A stretch of 64,000 bases of DNA from Tanypteryx hageni (Eukaryota; Arthropoda; Insecta; Odonata; Petaluridae): positions 53,085,738 through 53,149,737 of the forward strand of contig CM054115.1 of NCBI GenBank assembly GCA_028673005.1, written 5' to 3'. A program made the position numbers and the translations under genes. Positions within the stretch are counted from its first letter, which is position 1. Every line of letters starts with the position of its first letter. Shown here piece by piece: positions 1-12,924 of this stretch. The notes beneath the pieces are model-generated. The model ran no database searches. It had not been told where the DNA came from and saw only the letters and a program-made list of their open reading frames with translations.

Positions 1-577
1 AATCTTCGAAAAGAAAGAACTCGAAAGCCAAAAAATATGCCACGTGACAGTTCAAGGAATCATCAGTTTGAAAATTCCATTTTTCGTTTTCGGGTACGAG
101 TTCATTACGTCATTTTATCTTATTCTTATCTTATACATGCAAATGGAGGAAAAATTTATATCTTTAAAATTTTTATTGTCATTTTTAATACTGCAACAAA
201 CTTATATTGTTGTATTATACATTTCTAGACTTATAATGAATTTTACACTTTTTGTTCATATACATGTATATTTCATTATGTTAATAAATATTCTATTTTT
301 GCTAATTAAATGATTAGTGTACTGTAATAATCAAACTCCTGATAAAGTAAACTTTTTCCGTGCCGGAAAAAATTGCCAGTCAGTGCTTGTTCCCAAGCAG
401 CAAATTTATGGATTCTGAAAAGTTCTTTCCCCTAAGTTGCAGGTTTCCAGAGTTAATGCAGACAGATAGAGAGCCGAACGGAAAAAAAAACCGAATACAT
501 AAACTTGTTTTAAAAAGTTCTAAAAATGCACCCGAGTTTTTTTACAAAGAAAAGTAATTATATGATATTAGTACATA
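1..577. other. AT-rich stretch, nothing recognised
   Basis: No gene, RNA or repeat boundary can be supported here. The short open frames have no motif I recognise and are low in complexity. Confidence 0.5.
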
Positions 578-1209
578 CCTTTTTACTTTCTCCATATACG
601 AAGTATAGAGAAAGTATTGTTTTCATGAAAAAAATCGAACTCAAGATTTCAACGGAAATACATGTTTTAAGGTTCCCTGAACACGTTCTGACTAGTTTCG
701 CGATGATGTCTGTGTGTGTCTGTCTGTATGTCAGTCTGTCTGTATGTGATACAATTTTGTGGGCGCTCTAACTCAAAAACTATTAATCAGGTCAACGCAA
801 AATTATATATTTTACATTTTTATAAAAGGTAGAAGATCTGATTAGTTTTTGGTAAAAATCGGTCGACCAGAAGTGGGTGTTTACTCTTGTCACATCCGTT
901 ATTTTGAAATATTTGATAAATGTAAAAATGTATTGGAATAAAAGTTGTAGAAAATGTAATTTTCTACAACCTTTGTTTGATACATTTTTCCATATAATGC
1001 ATTAAGAGATATCTTATATTTTTAGCTGCCACCACCACACCACCTACCGAAGGCTATTGTTAACAATTGACGCTTAGTTACGTCTTAGTAACGTTCCATT
1101 TTATTTTCTTAATTGTCAACCGGAAGTAAATATTGACAACGATCCCAGAGCTAACAACATGTAATTTGCCATATAAATATGGAGAAAGTCATGTGTTGCC
1201 CACATCAGT
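578..1209 (+). repeat. 'tactttctc' dispersed repeat, copy 1 (most complete)
   Basis: The left end holds a small hairpin (actttctccatat ... tatagagaaagt). The right end carries the inverse motif (atatggagaaagt) followed by catgtgttgcccacatcag, so the element has short inverted termini. The same ordered blocks recur at 30246-30767 (same strand) and 51983-52515 (reverse). A more diverged left-end copy lies at 9560-9700 (reverse). Inside are a tctgtctg-rich block, a block ending aaatcggtcgaccagaagtg, and a block tttctacaaccttt. It encodes no protein. It is probably a non-autonomous transposable element; I cannot place it in a superfamily. Confidence 0.75.
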
Positions 1210-1260
1210 TTTTTTTACATATTTTCTACTTTTTCAACATAGATATGATTAAAAGAGTTT

Positions 1261-1325
1261 ATTTAAAAAAATAAAGGGGTGCCATATATCTTGCCTCGGG
1301 CGGCAAACTCTCTGGGCACGGCCCT
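1261..1325 (-). mobile_element. Solo hAT-like terminal sequence
   Basis: Read on the minus strand the sequence starts cagggccgtgcccagagag and continues tttgccgcccgaggcaa, which resembles the CAGGG... termini of hAT elements. No matching opposite end was found, so the element is truncated or the call is wrong. Inference from motif resemblance only. Confidence 0.35.
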
Positions 1326-3230
1326 GTATATAAGTATTAACTCCATTTATGTACATTAGTAATGCAGTATAAAAATTTTAAATTTTTACGTTTTAATTAT
1401 TTCGACGATCGAAAATTCTGCAAATCGGGAGTTTGTCGTACCTTTGAGAGGTCTTGCGTTATATGCGATCCTGGCAGCACTTGATTCGTTTTGGAAATTC
1501 CTGAAAGGTTTCCTAAACCCTGATGCCAGTTTCAGCTAACTCGTTTATCAATGAAAGGATTATGCGAACCACTTTCGAAATGCAACTTCAAAAATATGAG
1601 TAATTTACCTCCGATAAGTGCATCTTTGAAGCCGAAATGCCCGTGTTGTTTATTAATTCATTTGATTCTTCCCATTTGATGTCATGAGTTTTCCAACTTT
1701 GGACGTTTTCAGGTTAGCATAAAGATAATTTTTAAGAAGGTTAAATCGCACTATCCCCATAATCCCACCGCTTACGTGCCCTTTTCAACGTGAAATGCGA
1801 CGTTTATAAAAGCTTAGCGATCCAACATAAACAGACCGGCTCTCCTATCAACAGCAGTGAAATTGGAACGGCGCAGCGAATAAGGCACTCATCCCGACTG
1901 GTTCCTCATTCGAATAAAAATAAGCTAATTTTCGGCATCCGCGTGGAAAGATGATTCGATAGCGAGAGAAGAAAAAAATAATTTCAACTTTGCCCTCGCA
2001 ATCGCTTCCAACTCTCGAGTGAGTTTGAACGGGTTATGTAGGTCGGAATGAACCGCGTTGTCGAATGCGCTTTTACGGTGAAATGGAACGATCCAATTTC
2101 GATTACTGTCCAATATCGATGCTTAAATTGCAGTTTTCGCCAATCTACTAGATGAGTTTCTCGGTTTATTGAGGGAGATTATCACGGAAGAGTCTCCCCC
2201 GCCCCGCAGGTGCATTCGGCAAATGCGTCCGTTATTCCAATTTCGTATAAAACGAAATGGTGGCCTACGTTACATCGCTATGAATTTCGGAAATATATCG
2301 TATACTGTACGATAGCTCGTGATTGGGTCGTACAAACATTTCCACTCTCCGTATTTTTATCGGTATATTACAAAACAATTGAAGGAAAAAGATTGACGAT
2401 TGACCTGTCTTCGAAAACAAACCTCGGCAAAGATAATCACAAAATGAATGCCTTTTTTCCAATGACGAGATATGTCGACCTGCATGCACTATAGTCGAAA
2501 ATGGCGAATATAAGTGTACATATGTAGCCGAGTATTCCTACCTATGATTTTCCAAGAACTCTGCAGCATTGGTTCATAAGTAAAATTTGAAAAATCGCTT
2601 TCCATTTACGAAAGTAATTCATGTTCAAATCACATAAAATTTATCCTTTTTTAGCTTCTTTCTGAAATAATCATTAATTTTCTGGTGAGGAGGATGATAG
2701 AATTAATCTCATGAATGCGGCCTTAACATTGTTGATGTTATTTTCCAATACAGCAAGAAATAACTTCATCGAGCCCTGTATAATTGTTAATATTTTATAC
2801 ATTTAAAAGCGATTCTGTGCATACATAGTGTAATTTCGTACTGCAAAGTGAAAGTTTCTGAGCTACTTTGAGCTTAATATAACAGAGGTAATTGACTTAA
2901 ATAGATTGAAATCAAAATTAAAATTTTAATAATCTTCACCCCTCATACGACTGCACGTATCGCTATTTACCACGGCCAAACAGTAGTAAAGAATTAGATG
3001 CAAACGGCGTCACAGCTATCGATCCGTTACGCTTAATAAATACGAAGCGGTCCAGCCGTCACTTGTTCATCGTCCAGCCTTGAAAAGGAAGCATAGGCGG
3101 AGGCGTAAACACACGCAGACCGTTCGCAGAGTGTAGCAAAACCTATACGTTCCAGTCAACACGCCAACTTGTCCCATGCAAATCGCTCCATCTCCCGTCT
3201 GACTCGGAGCCGATACTGCTTTTAAAAAAT
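1326..3230. other. No recognisable feature
   Basis: Single-copy-looking sequence. Open frames at 1925-2113 (-) and 2210-2494 (+) show no motif or family signature and overlap each other on opposite strands, so I do not call them genes. Confidence 0.45.
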
Positions 3231-3780
3231 GAGAGTGGCGGCGCTCTCTCGCCTGGAATAATTACTTTCAGAAAGATGGCGTCAGCGCTCGCCATTCGCC
3301 TCGACGCCGAGACCTCTTCTTTCGTCGTTTTCGCATATTTTATCCGGCCCTTTTATTGCGTTTATTTTTTGCCATATGTCCTCCGGCCTCACCCTAAAGC
3401 CCCGAGCTCGGGAGGAAATCATTGCCCCGTGTCATTTCCCCTTTACTCCTTCAACGATTTTTCTCTCTCTCTCCGCTCTTTTCCTTCCTCTCAACCTCGA
3501 CGCGACGCGCGCAGTACGACCCTCAACTGTTTCCCCCCCCCCTCTCTCTCTCTCTCTCTCTCCATACCTCCGCACTTCTTCCTGAGTCGTCATCATATCC
3601 TTTCCACGTTTTTTCTCGAATACGCTTGTTTCCGACGCTTGCAAAAAGAAAAAGAAAAAGAAAGAAAAAAGAAGGCGCCCCCGACTACGCGCGCGTGTGC
3701 TTACGGATCGCGTTTTTAATTTTTTTTTTTAATCGAAGCCGAAAGCCATTTTCGGAAGACGCCGTCGTCGAATGATGTCT
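3231..3780. repeat. GC-richer segment with (CT)n run
   Basis: This stretch is richer in GC and CpG than its neighbours. It has a C-run followed by (CT)n at about 3533-3562 and an A/G-rich run at about 3640-3675. Several overlapping open frames on both strands are explained by the low-complexity pyrimidine run (poly-Ser/Leu/Pro translations) and are not called as genes. It could mark a promoter-like or island region, but no core promoter element stands out. Confidence 0.4.
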
Positions 3781-6700
3781 CAACTATTAATTTTTTTTTA
3801 CCTGTTCATTCGCATGCTTAACGTTTGAGGGGAAATGGAGAAGGACGATATTCGTCACAGAGAACCAAACTCTATGCATAGAATTGCCACACCCTCACCG
3901 TCGTCGGCGAAGAAAAATCAACCTGGAATCCAAACTGTATCGAAAATCTACGTATGTATTCAGAGGCTCGAGAAACCGGGCTAAATCGTCTCTTTGCAGC
4001 CCGTTTCAAACAAACGCGCTCGTGGGTGCCAAAAGTTTCTAAAAGACGAAAGAGCTTTCACTAATTCTGAGAAAGCGTGTCGAGTTTTCTCGCTTTATGC
4101 AAGGACGTGTTTTTTTTAATGGCTTAAAATAGCCACGCGTGCGCGGGAGAGTGCGCCATGAAAAACGCTACTACAGGGGACTTAAAAATTTCATAATTTG
4201 TACTAACAAGGCTTGTAAAAATGAGTTCGTTATAACAAAGAACATATACTTAGGTTATTGTAAGGGTTGAATCGATCCAATAATGTTCCTTTTCTGAGGG
4301 GTCCAAAAAATTTCACAGCGAATTATTGGACTTATTTACGAGTTTTTTTAAATTGAATCGAGAAATATGAATTTATTATAACAACTTATACACGCGCGCA
4401 CACATACTATCCATAAAAAATTCATAAAAATGTCGATATATTTTCCTTTCTAATAAATTAACGATCGCGGCCTATTCAGCACTCACTGAACAGACTCGAC
4501 TTATTCATACATTTTTTTTGCGGAGAGACGGTGCGAAATATTTATCAATGGAGTCATTAATTTCATTTTCACGCCGCTCGACCGATTTCCGTGGACGGGT
4601 CTTTTATTTTAAATTTATGAATAATTCTTTCGTCAGTTCATCGGCGTCCGTGCACTTCACAGAATCCTCTCGATCTCGAGGGGATTTATCGCCAGTAAGT
4701 TTTTTTTTACGGAAAGCAGTTAGTATGCAAAATATATTTGATTTATTCATAGCTATCGAACACGAAGTAAGTCGAGCGTTTGCTGCGTCCGCTCGGCCTT
4801 TTAACCAATACAGCGTGAATGCCTGCTATCCTGCGATAAGAGGGCGATACATCCACCGCGAGCGTCAACATCTAGTCCTCAGAATTATCTGCTTTCGCTC
4901 TGGTGCTTGAAGCGTGGTTCCGAATAGAATGTTTTTTTTTAGCGTCTCGGCTTCTTGTGGGTTTTTTACTTACAATAAATGAAATAAAAATCGCCTCGAG
5001 TTACGTTAAATCGAAAACTTAAATACAGGCGCGCTCCCTAAAATCTGTAAAACCGGCTTTAACAGACAAAGCGGCTAATTTTTAGGCTGGTTTCCGAAGA
5101 AAATTGTCATGTTGGTGCGTGTCTGTCTCTTACTGACAACTTTTGCATCAAATTGCACCGATTTTCATGAAACTCGGGATGAGGCTTGTGCTAGCAGAGA
5201 CGAACTCAAGGCCATATTTTCTTTGGCGAAGATTAAAGTCCCGAGTTCGTTTCCAGGACCGCCTTTTCTCTATTTGATTTACGTAGGTAGTCTCAAATCC
5301 ATCGTGCACAGATTTTGACTTTGGTACCTATCTTAAAATATCTTAGAATCGCGATATCGGAGCGAGTTTGTACTGTTCTAAATACAAGGAATATAGGTTC
5401 AAATTCTTATCACATAACTCTGATTATCGATAGCGTTTACTTGAATTTCTAGTGAACGATTGCTTTTTCGGCGTATGAAATCGCATTTTACTGGAGTGTT
5501 GCCGTGGAGACGATTATTATATTTCCTGTCAATTCGACACGTCAACGTTGGGAAGCCAGTCTGTGTTAGTCTTGGCCTTGACATTTTGTTTAACATTTGA
5601 AATCACCTTCCAAATATTCCCACAACTCCGGAAAACCGGAAAGTTTTTTAGTCTTACCGCTTCGCTTGCTTTGCACTCAGGATCTCATCTGACGCAAGTT
5701 TCAGCATTATTTATGAGCCCTTAATGAAATTATTATTTTTCTTCTCCTTTGCTTACAGACTCTTGGCCCAATGAAGGCAAATCTTCCTCCTTCTTCGTCT
5801 GAATCCATAATTTAAAGAGTGTTATGCGTGAGTGTTATTCTTCATTCCATATTGTTACGTATGCATGACTGGACCACAAATGCCCATAGCCAAAGTGACT
5901 TCTTTGTATAACTTCCTACAGCTCACCTTATTTGTTTTCCTTATAAACATCGAAATATTAAGCCACGAGATCTTTAAAATGTGTCCAATAAGTTTGCGAT
6001 GGCGTTGATTTTTCGAAAAAAATTAACAGTTTTTAAACACATGCCTTAGTACATAAACAAAAATTCAACGGCGGAAAACTTAAGAATACGTCTATCGTGC
6101 CAGATGGCAAATCCAACCTCTTACGTACGTGCAGATTTTGAGGAAAAATTCCCAATTCAAACAGATTTCTGGCGACGACGCAATCCCGAGAGACCCAGAT
6201 TCGTGAGGTTGTTCCTGCTCGTGATTTTGTAGCTATGCTACCATTGCTAAGAGGATCGGGATCCCATATTGTTCATTTTTTATCGTACGTACAGAGTGCG
6301 GGTGAAAAAAAACTGCGCTTCATATGTTTCTCTAGTCCTACGGAATGCTAATTAACTTCAACGTAACATGGCGTGACTATCCGGTTAATATCAATTTAGC
6401 AATACATACATTTATTAAATGTATGCGCACAAATTTGTACTAAAAATAAACAATTACCTTAATGTAATTTTAATTCACCGATAAAACGCCGGTACATTTA
6501 TTATTAAAAATTCCGTTTTTGTTAACACAAAACAAAAATCGGGACAAACTACGCATTAATTAAATTAATGAAGTACAAACATAATGAATAATGATATCAC
6601 TTTTAAATATGGCCGCCATTACGTGAAGGGGGATCTTTGTGCACTTTTATCATCGAATTAAAATTGCTTACCGAGCACCATTTTGTCGAAAAACTGATCA

Positions 6701-8017
6701 AACAATGGCGATGTTACCAGATTTCCTACGCAGAATAAACAGAACGAAACCATCGACAATTGGAGCGTTAGAAAATATTTTCTTTTTTTCACGGCACGCG
6801 AAATCAATTTATGTAGAATGTAAAATGTCGAGCGCAAATGTTCCTGAGCGATCCAGGCGCGCGACGTTTAAACCCATTTTGCGACGAGGTCGCTGTTCGA
6901 TTCGTCGGTGATAACTGATGCGTGGAGAGCACCGGGAAATCGCGCAATCGTTTGGGAACGGCGCTTATCGCGCGGCGGAGTTTTTCGGAAGCTTTACAAA
7001 TTAATAACTCAATTAGCTGAGGATCCGGTCCCGTGTATCCGCGCATCCTGCGTCCCCTTTTGTGTCTTTCGATGAAAGTTCGCTCGGGCGGAAATGGGGT
7101 CGTAAAGTGCCATTCGTTCGCGTCCCGTTGTTGGCTGCAATTAAATCATTCGCACGGTCGCGTATTTTTTGTTTATTATTCAATATATTAACTTCCTGGG
7201 CAGGTGAAAGGCTTCTTTCACGAGAATAATTCATAAAAAGTTATTATATGTCACATTCGTGCTTAATTGAAACCTCGATGCTATATATATATATATACTT
7301 TATTTTTAATACATAAAAACGGCATTGATTAATTATTTACGAAAAAGTCGATTTCTTCAGTTACATTTTTCTCGCCGTTCTGATACGGGAGCTTTGAATT
7401 GCGTTGCTTTTGAATTTCAGATAGCTTAATTTAGAATTCCATTCCACGTGACGTCATGAGGGTCGAGTTTTGCGTCTGAAGAAATAGACACAAGCTGAGC
7501 ACTGTATCCATACCGTCATTTTGTGATAACTTTATCTCTTTTTATATGATATAAAAAAGAGAAAGTGGGATCATCTATCGCGTATTTGCTCGGACTTTCG
7601 ATTGACGTCATCGGAGCTAATAGGGAACAGTTCAGTCGAAATTGTATTTGCGCTCCATTTCGTATTCCCCACCCCATAATAAATATATTTTATAGAATTC
7701 TTAGGATCCGCTACGTCCAATCCGGGCAGTTTGCACTCAACTTAATGCAACGTCATACCATATGTTAACGTTATGACTTCAATGCAGAAAAAAGTCAAAA
7801 TCAATCAGGACGTGGCCATAACTGGTTGCGTTATTCACGTGGTAGAACGCTTTGCGGGACGACTTTATGCTCGAGCTAACTGCATTTAGCTAAAATACAA
7901 AAAATAATCATTTATCGAGCAAACTGTTAGGCAAGTTATATAGGTTTAACTGAGAAGCAATTTGTTAAAATTATCATTTAAAATGCAATTTATCTTCATA
8001 ATCACAGAAACAACCTA
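3781..8017. other. No recognisable gene; possible degenerate repeat at 5084-5330
   Basis: No gene is supported. At about 5110-5260 there is sequence of the type gtgtctgtctcttactgac ... gattttcatgaaactcggg, a style of repeat seen in many arthropod genomes, but no second copy in this window confirms it. There is a short (AT)n run at about 7279-7298 and a small hairpin gtgaaag/ctttcac at about 7203-7221. Confidence 0.4.
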
Positions 8018-8334
8018 GGGTGACGGTGGCGGAGTGGTTAGAGCGTCGGCCTTCCTCGCAGCAGTTGCAGGTTCGAATCCGGCGGAGGTCGGATTTTTCA
8101 ACCTGTGATCGTCCTGTCCCCTACTTGTGTGATTTCAGGAGACCGCGAAAGTCAGCGCTCCGTCCTCCGTAAGGGACGTTAAGTAGTTGGCCTCCTTGGT
8201 GCTCTTCGTTAAGAGTAGGCTAATGCCGGCATCGGGTTTCCCTCCTCCCTTGTGTGTGTGTGTTCTTTGTGGAAGAAGTTATGGCTATAATCCAAGAGAT
8301 TTATTAGCCAGAAATACAAACCAACAACAGGAAC
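8018..8334 (+). repeat. tRNA-derived SINE, copy 1 (intact head)
   Basis: The head carries a canonical RNA polymerase III internal promoter: A box tggcggagtgg (about 8029-8039) and B box ggttcgaatcc (about 8071-8081), spaced as in a tRNA. The body contains gggacgttaagtagttggc and ends in a short caacaaca tail near 8331. A second copy at 21350-21902 aligns along the whole length with many substitutions, which shows this is a dispersed SINE and not a single tRNA gene. It was mobilised by an unidentified LINE. Confidence 0.85.
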
Positions 8335-8718
8335 AATCTGTGACTTCCACGGAGTAATAAAACCTTTTCGTGAAAGTATCGATTTATTTTTTCTGATTAC
8401 GATGAGCAAATACCACAAAGTGGAGCCTGGTTTCATGGATGTAATGTACAATTTATCAATTTTTTTAATAACTTGTGTTAGAGGAATTATATTATTGTTA
8501 CAATGTCAAATAGGAAGTATTCTGAAATCGACAACTTGTTAATAACATAGGAATGTTTTTTGCAGAATTCGGATATGTTCCAGTTATGTGTTCAATATAA
8601 AAACTAAAACTAGGAGATTTTCTACGAGTTCCATTGCAACAGTAACTAGAATCGAGTATTTACAAACCAAAACATCCAAATTCTGACTATCCTTTCGCTG
8701 TTGCTCGCACAGGATGAT
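8335..8718. other. No recognisable feature
   Basis: AT-rich sequence between the SINE and the unrecognised open frame. Nothing supported. Confidence 0.4.
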
Positions 8719-9315
8719 TTATTGGAATTTGAAGGAAAAGGTGCTGTGAATTGATGTCCCATTAACGACGGAGAAGACGCACCATCTGGTTTCGTTGCTT
8801 CTCCGCGCGTCATCTGTTCCGACATTCGGTCGTCTAAATCGGGTTGATATGCGGCGCGGCATTTTCTTTAGCGAAGATTTGATGGTAAGAGATCGTCTGC
8901 CAGTGATGCGGGAACACGCGCACGTAATCACGCAAATTTGTTCCGGAACTCGAAGACCCAAGTTCTGCTCCGAGAACGTAGCCTTAAGATGACAACGCCG
9001 CAGGATGCGTCTTTGATAATACATTCGCAAGGGGAAGTCGTGAAGTAACGTGCTAGGATGCACTGCTTCACAGCAAAAGCAAATATCATGACGTAGGCGA
9101 TATGATCCTTGTGAGCTGCGGAAGGGGAACGGGTAGCGTGACTGGCTTTTAATGCTTAGGCTACCGTGGACATGGGCGCATGTCCTGCATGATGATATTT
9201 TAAAAGGACGTTGGCCCTCAAAAGCCGGTTCGACGTACCCGTATTCGGACATTGGCATTATGCCAATGCATTGGCCATCCGTACACGTGTACAGACCCAG
9301 AATTTCTTTACTCAA
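8719..9315 (-). other. Unrecognised 198-codon open frame
   Basis: A 198-codon frame opens on the minus strand in a block whose GC content is clearly above its surroundings. The predicted product is basic and cysteine-containing (for example a CRTCAHVH stretch near residue 43 and CFCCEAVH near residue 79). It matches no domain I know and has no signal peptide or membrane segment. A shorter frame overlaps on the other strand (8795-8992). The raised GC could mean an old exon or TE fragment, but it also lengthens chance frames. I assign no function. Confidence 0.15.
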
Positions 9316-9559
9316 ACCTCAATATCCGACTCATTTATTTATCCCTTTTTCGACAGAAATGTAAACAAATATCCAGGAAGATGAAATGCATTAATATGGC
9401 TGCTTTGAGAGACAAGCGGGTAAAAATATACCCGCTTGATGAGTTGATTGATGTTTTTTGGCACGGTATTAAATAAGTTGCATTAAACAAATAAATCTAC
9501 AAGCCTAAACTATATGATAGTATACATAAAAACTATATATTAGTATTCGATTAGGTTTA

Positions 9560-9700
9560 GCCATTTAGAGCTTAGAACTGCGCACAGACATTTTTTTGGA
9601 CTCAGGGGCACCTAAAAAATGTATTTTCATCAAAATGTCGACGTCCAATTTTTTCGCGATTTCAAACCTTTCTCTAAATATTGCGTATATATGAGAAAGT
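9560..9700 (-). repeat. 'tactttctc' repeat, diverged partial copy 4
   Basis: On the minus strand this reads tactttctcatatatacg, then atttagagaaagg, then a block with aaaatacatttttt...cccctgagtcc and tgtctgtg. These are the same blocks, in the same order, as the left end of the copy at 578-1209, but far more diverged. It stops directly at the tRNA-like sequence that precedes the LINE. Confidence 0.5.
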
Positions 9701-9765
9701 ACTGGTGGTGTAGTGGTTAGCGTGTCGGCTTTCTATTGCAAAGTTCGGGGGTTCAAACCCCTTGA
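9701..9765 (+). repeat. tRNA-like head (SINE fragment or tRNA pseudogene)
   Basis: It contains an A-box-like ggtgtagtggttagcg and a T-arm that can pair (gggggttcaaacccc, B box ggttcaaacc). It lacks a clean acceptor stem and a convincing anticodon arm, so I do not call a functional tRNA. It lies immediately upstream of the LINE open frame and is followed by an A-rich run (about 9779-9789), as expected for a truncated SINE or the 3' end of a retroposed RNA. Confidence 0.5.
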
Positions 9766-12700
9766 ATGGAGGTTTTATTTAAAAAAAAACTATCATCAGT
9801 GCCTGGCAGTAGGCAGCAGTACTGTCAGTATGGTATAGAGCCGAAAACAAATGATGTTGGTTGGGTCTATATCCAATACAGCTGTAGGCGTGATCAGGAC
9901 GATTTGAACGGCTACAGTACTGCGATGTGGAAAGCAAGAGGGGAAACTACCACATTACAATCCCTAGTAAAGATTATATGGTTGGACAATATGAGTTCTC
10001 TCGAGGTAAAACAATCCGGAGGTAAAATAGTCCCCCAATCGGATCTCCGGGCGGGGACTGCCTTGAGGAAAACATTTGTCGAAAGTAAATTACGAATAGG
10101 GACTTGGAACGTAAGAACTATGAGAAAGGCAGGAAAGCTAGAGAACTTGAAAGAAGAAATGAGAAGAAATAGAGTTGACATTATAGGGCTAAGCGAAACT
10201 AGATGGGAGGGAGAAGGACAGTTCGACTCGGAAGAATTCACGGTAGTTTATTCTGGAGGAAATAGTGGGGAAAGGGGAGTAGCTCTGGTACTTAGGAAAG
10301 ATATGATGAAAAGCGTGACAAAGATAATAGCAATGAACGATAGACTGATGGCAATAAAGCTAAAAGCAGTCCCAGTGGGCATGCTGATAATCCAGGTATA
10401 TATGCCAACGTCAGCTCATGACGATGAAGAAATAGATGAGATCTATGAGAAAATTAATTAAATTTACGAAGAAGACGGAAGAGGAAAGGTAAACTGCATA
10501 ATAATGGGGGATTGGAACAGCATAGTCGGAGAAGGACAGGAAGAAAATGTTGTCGGGCAATACGGACTTGGGAAGAGAAATCGAGGAGGGGAGAAACTCG
10601 TAGAATTCTGCATCAATAATGACCTTGTAGTGACTAATACATGGTTCAAAAACCATAAACGAAGGTTATACACATGGAAAAGCCCAGGAGATAGAATGAG
10701 ATGCCAAATAGATTACATCCTTGTAAAACAAAGATTTAGGAACAGCATAAAGAACGCCAAGGCATTGCAAGGAGCAGACATTGGATCATATCACAGCCTT
10801 CTAATACTTGACGTTAGTACAAAGCTCAAACAAATAAGAAAAACGAGAAGAGAAAGACAGACCTGGGACCTAGAAAAACTGAAAGAAAGGCAGGATGTAG
10901 TCAGCATGAAGTTGGAAGATAACCTAAGAAAGTTGGAAAACAAACCGAACACCGTTGATATAGAATGGGATGAAATTAAAACCAGTATCAAGGATACCTT
11001 GGATAAAGAGATTGGAAAACAAGAGAAGAAAATCAGAAAACCATGGATCACGAAGGAAATGCTGGATAAAATGAATGAGAGACGAAAATGGAAAAACGTT
11101 AACAGTGAAGAAGGTAGAGCCAACCATAGGCGTATAAACAATGAGTTGAGAAGGGTAATAGATAAAGCTAGAGAAAATTGGATAAAAGGAAAATGTGATG
11201 AAATAGAACAAATGGAGAAGTTAGGACGGTACGATATTATGTACGCTAGGGCACTGGAATTAGAAGATAAGAAGTCTAATGGAATTCGTGGTAAAGGAAT
11301 TATGAATACGGATGGGAAGATATTCTCAGAAACAAAGGATGTAGCACAGGTATGGGAAGAATACATTAAGGAATTATACAGCAAAAAGGCAGGAGCGGCA
11401 AAAATAGAACTGGAAAATGAGGAAAACATTGAAGAAGACAACTTAGGACCAAGTATTATGGAGAGCGAAGTAGAAAAGGCGATAGTGGAACTAAAGAAGG
11501 GGAAAGCCACGGGCAGCGATGGAATACCAGCTGAGATACTTAAAGTCATAGGATCAGAAGGACTAAAAGCGATCACGAAATTAATTAATAGGATTTACGA
11601 CACGGGAGAGTGGCCTCAGGATTTCCTAGAAGTTACAATGATCCCTCTAAAGAAGAAGCCAAAGGCAATGCAGTGTAAAGATTACAGAACTATAAGCCTT
11701 CTGTCACACACATCGAAGATCATCACGAGGATTCTTAATAAAAGGCTGGAGAAAAAGGCAGAAGAAATAATAGGGGAAGATCAATTCGGTTTCAGAAAAG
11801 GACGAGGAACTAGAGATGCTATAGGAGTAGTTAGAATCATATCAGAAAGGGCAACAGAATACAGTCAAGATATCTGCGCATGTTTCGTAGACTGGCAGAA
11901 GGCTTTTGATAGAGTAAATTGGGTAAAGTTGATGAAGATATTAAAGGATATAGGTGTAGACTGGAAAGACAGGAGACTGATTAAGAATCTATATGAGAAT
12001 CAAGTTGTAAAGGTCAGGTTTGAGAATGTGGACACCTGCGGAATAAACATCGGTAGAGGAGTAAGACAAGGCTGCTGCCTATCGCCAACCCTATTCAATA
12101 TATATGGAGAAAGTCTAATGCAAGAAGCTTTATAAGGCACAGGGGATTTCAAAATTGGAGGAAAGATCATAAGAACAGTAAAATACGCAGATGATCAAGT
12201 ACTTCTAGCAAGAAAGGAAGAGGAGCTACAAAAAATGATAAATAGACTAGTGATAACAGGTAGAAAATACGGTATGGAAATAAATACAGAAAAATCCAAG
12301 GTCATTCGAATATCGGGTAAAGAAGAGAATCTGAACATAACTATTGGGGGAAAGCCATTAGAACAAGTTTCAGAATATAAATACCTTGGAAGTATCATAA
12401 CACGAGAGGCAAAATGTACGGATGAGATCAAAACTAGAATAGGAAAAGCAAAAGCGTCTTTCAGGAGAAAGAAACTACTACTTACAGGGAATATAAGGGA
12501 AGATATCCGCAAGAAGTTGATAAAATGCTACGTATGGAGTATAGCATTGTATGGGGCAGAAACATGGACGCTAAGGAAAAATGACATAAAATACTTGGAA
12601 AGCTTTGAAATGTGGACTCGGAGGAGAATGCTGAAGATAAAATGGACAGATAGGATGAAAAACGATGAAGTGCTACGAAGAATAGGAGAGAAGCGAATGA

Positions 12701-12924
12701 TTATACAGACTATCAGAAAGAGGAAGGCTAACTGGGTTGGACATTACCTGAGGAGAGAGAGTATGATTAAAGACGTGTTAGAAGGAAAACTAGATGGGAA
12801 AAGGGAAAGAGGTAGGAAAAGGTTTCAGCTGATAGACGATTTGAAAGGGAAAGAGAGTTATCAAGATATAAAGAGGACAGCGGAAAATAGGAGTATATGG
12901 AGAACCAGGTTTAACCAAGAATAA
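9766..12924 (+). pseudogene. LINE endonuclease-reverse transcriptase, two in-frame stops
   Basis: One frame runs the whole way and is broken only by TAA stops at 10459-10461 and 12133-12135; no frameshift is needed. Domains in order: a short leader; an apurinic-like endonuclease from about codon 109 (TWNVRT, then LSETRW, then MGDWN at 10504); a basic linker; a reverse transcriptase with GKATGSDGIPAE, FVDWQKAFDRV, RQGCCLSPTLFN and the catalytic YADD at 12184-12195; and a C-terminal region with LYGAETWTL and RRRMLKIKWTD. This layout is that of the insect 'craniofacial development protein 2-like' endonuclease/RT group, RTE-like in style; the clade is not resolved. The conserved endonuclease SDH reads SYH (Tyr codon 10789-10791), so a catalytic Asp is missing. 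The true start may be the Met at 9991. A gaagatgatga-type tail follows the stop. Role when intact: target-primed reverse transcription. Now inactive. Confidence 0.9.

Noticed and set aside
9701..9765. Functional tRNA gene
   Set aside because: A and B boxes are present but no acceptor stem or proper anticodon arm could be formed; kept only as tRNA-like.
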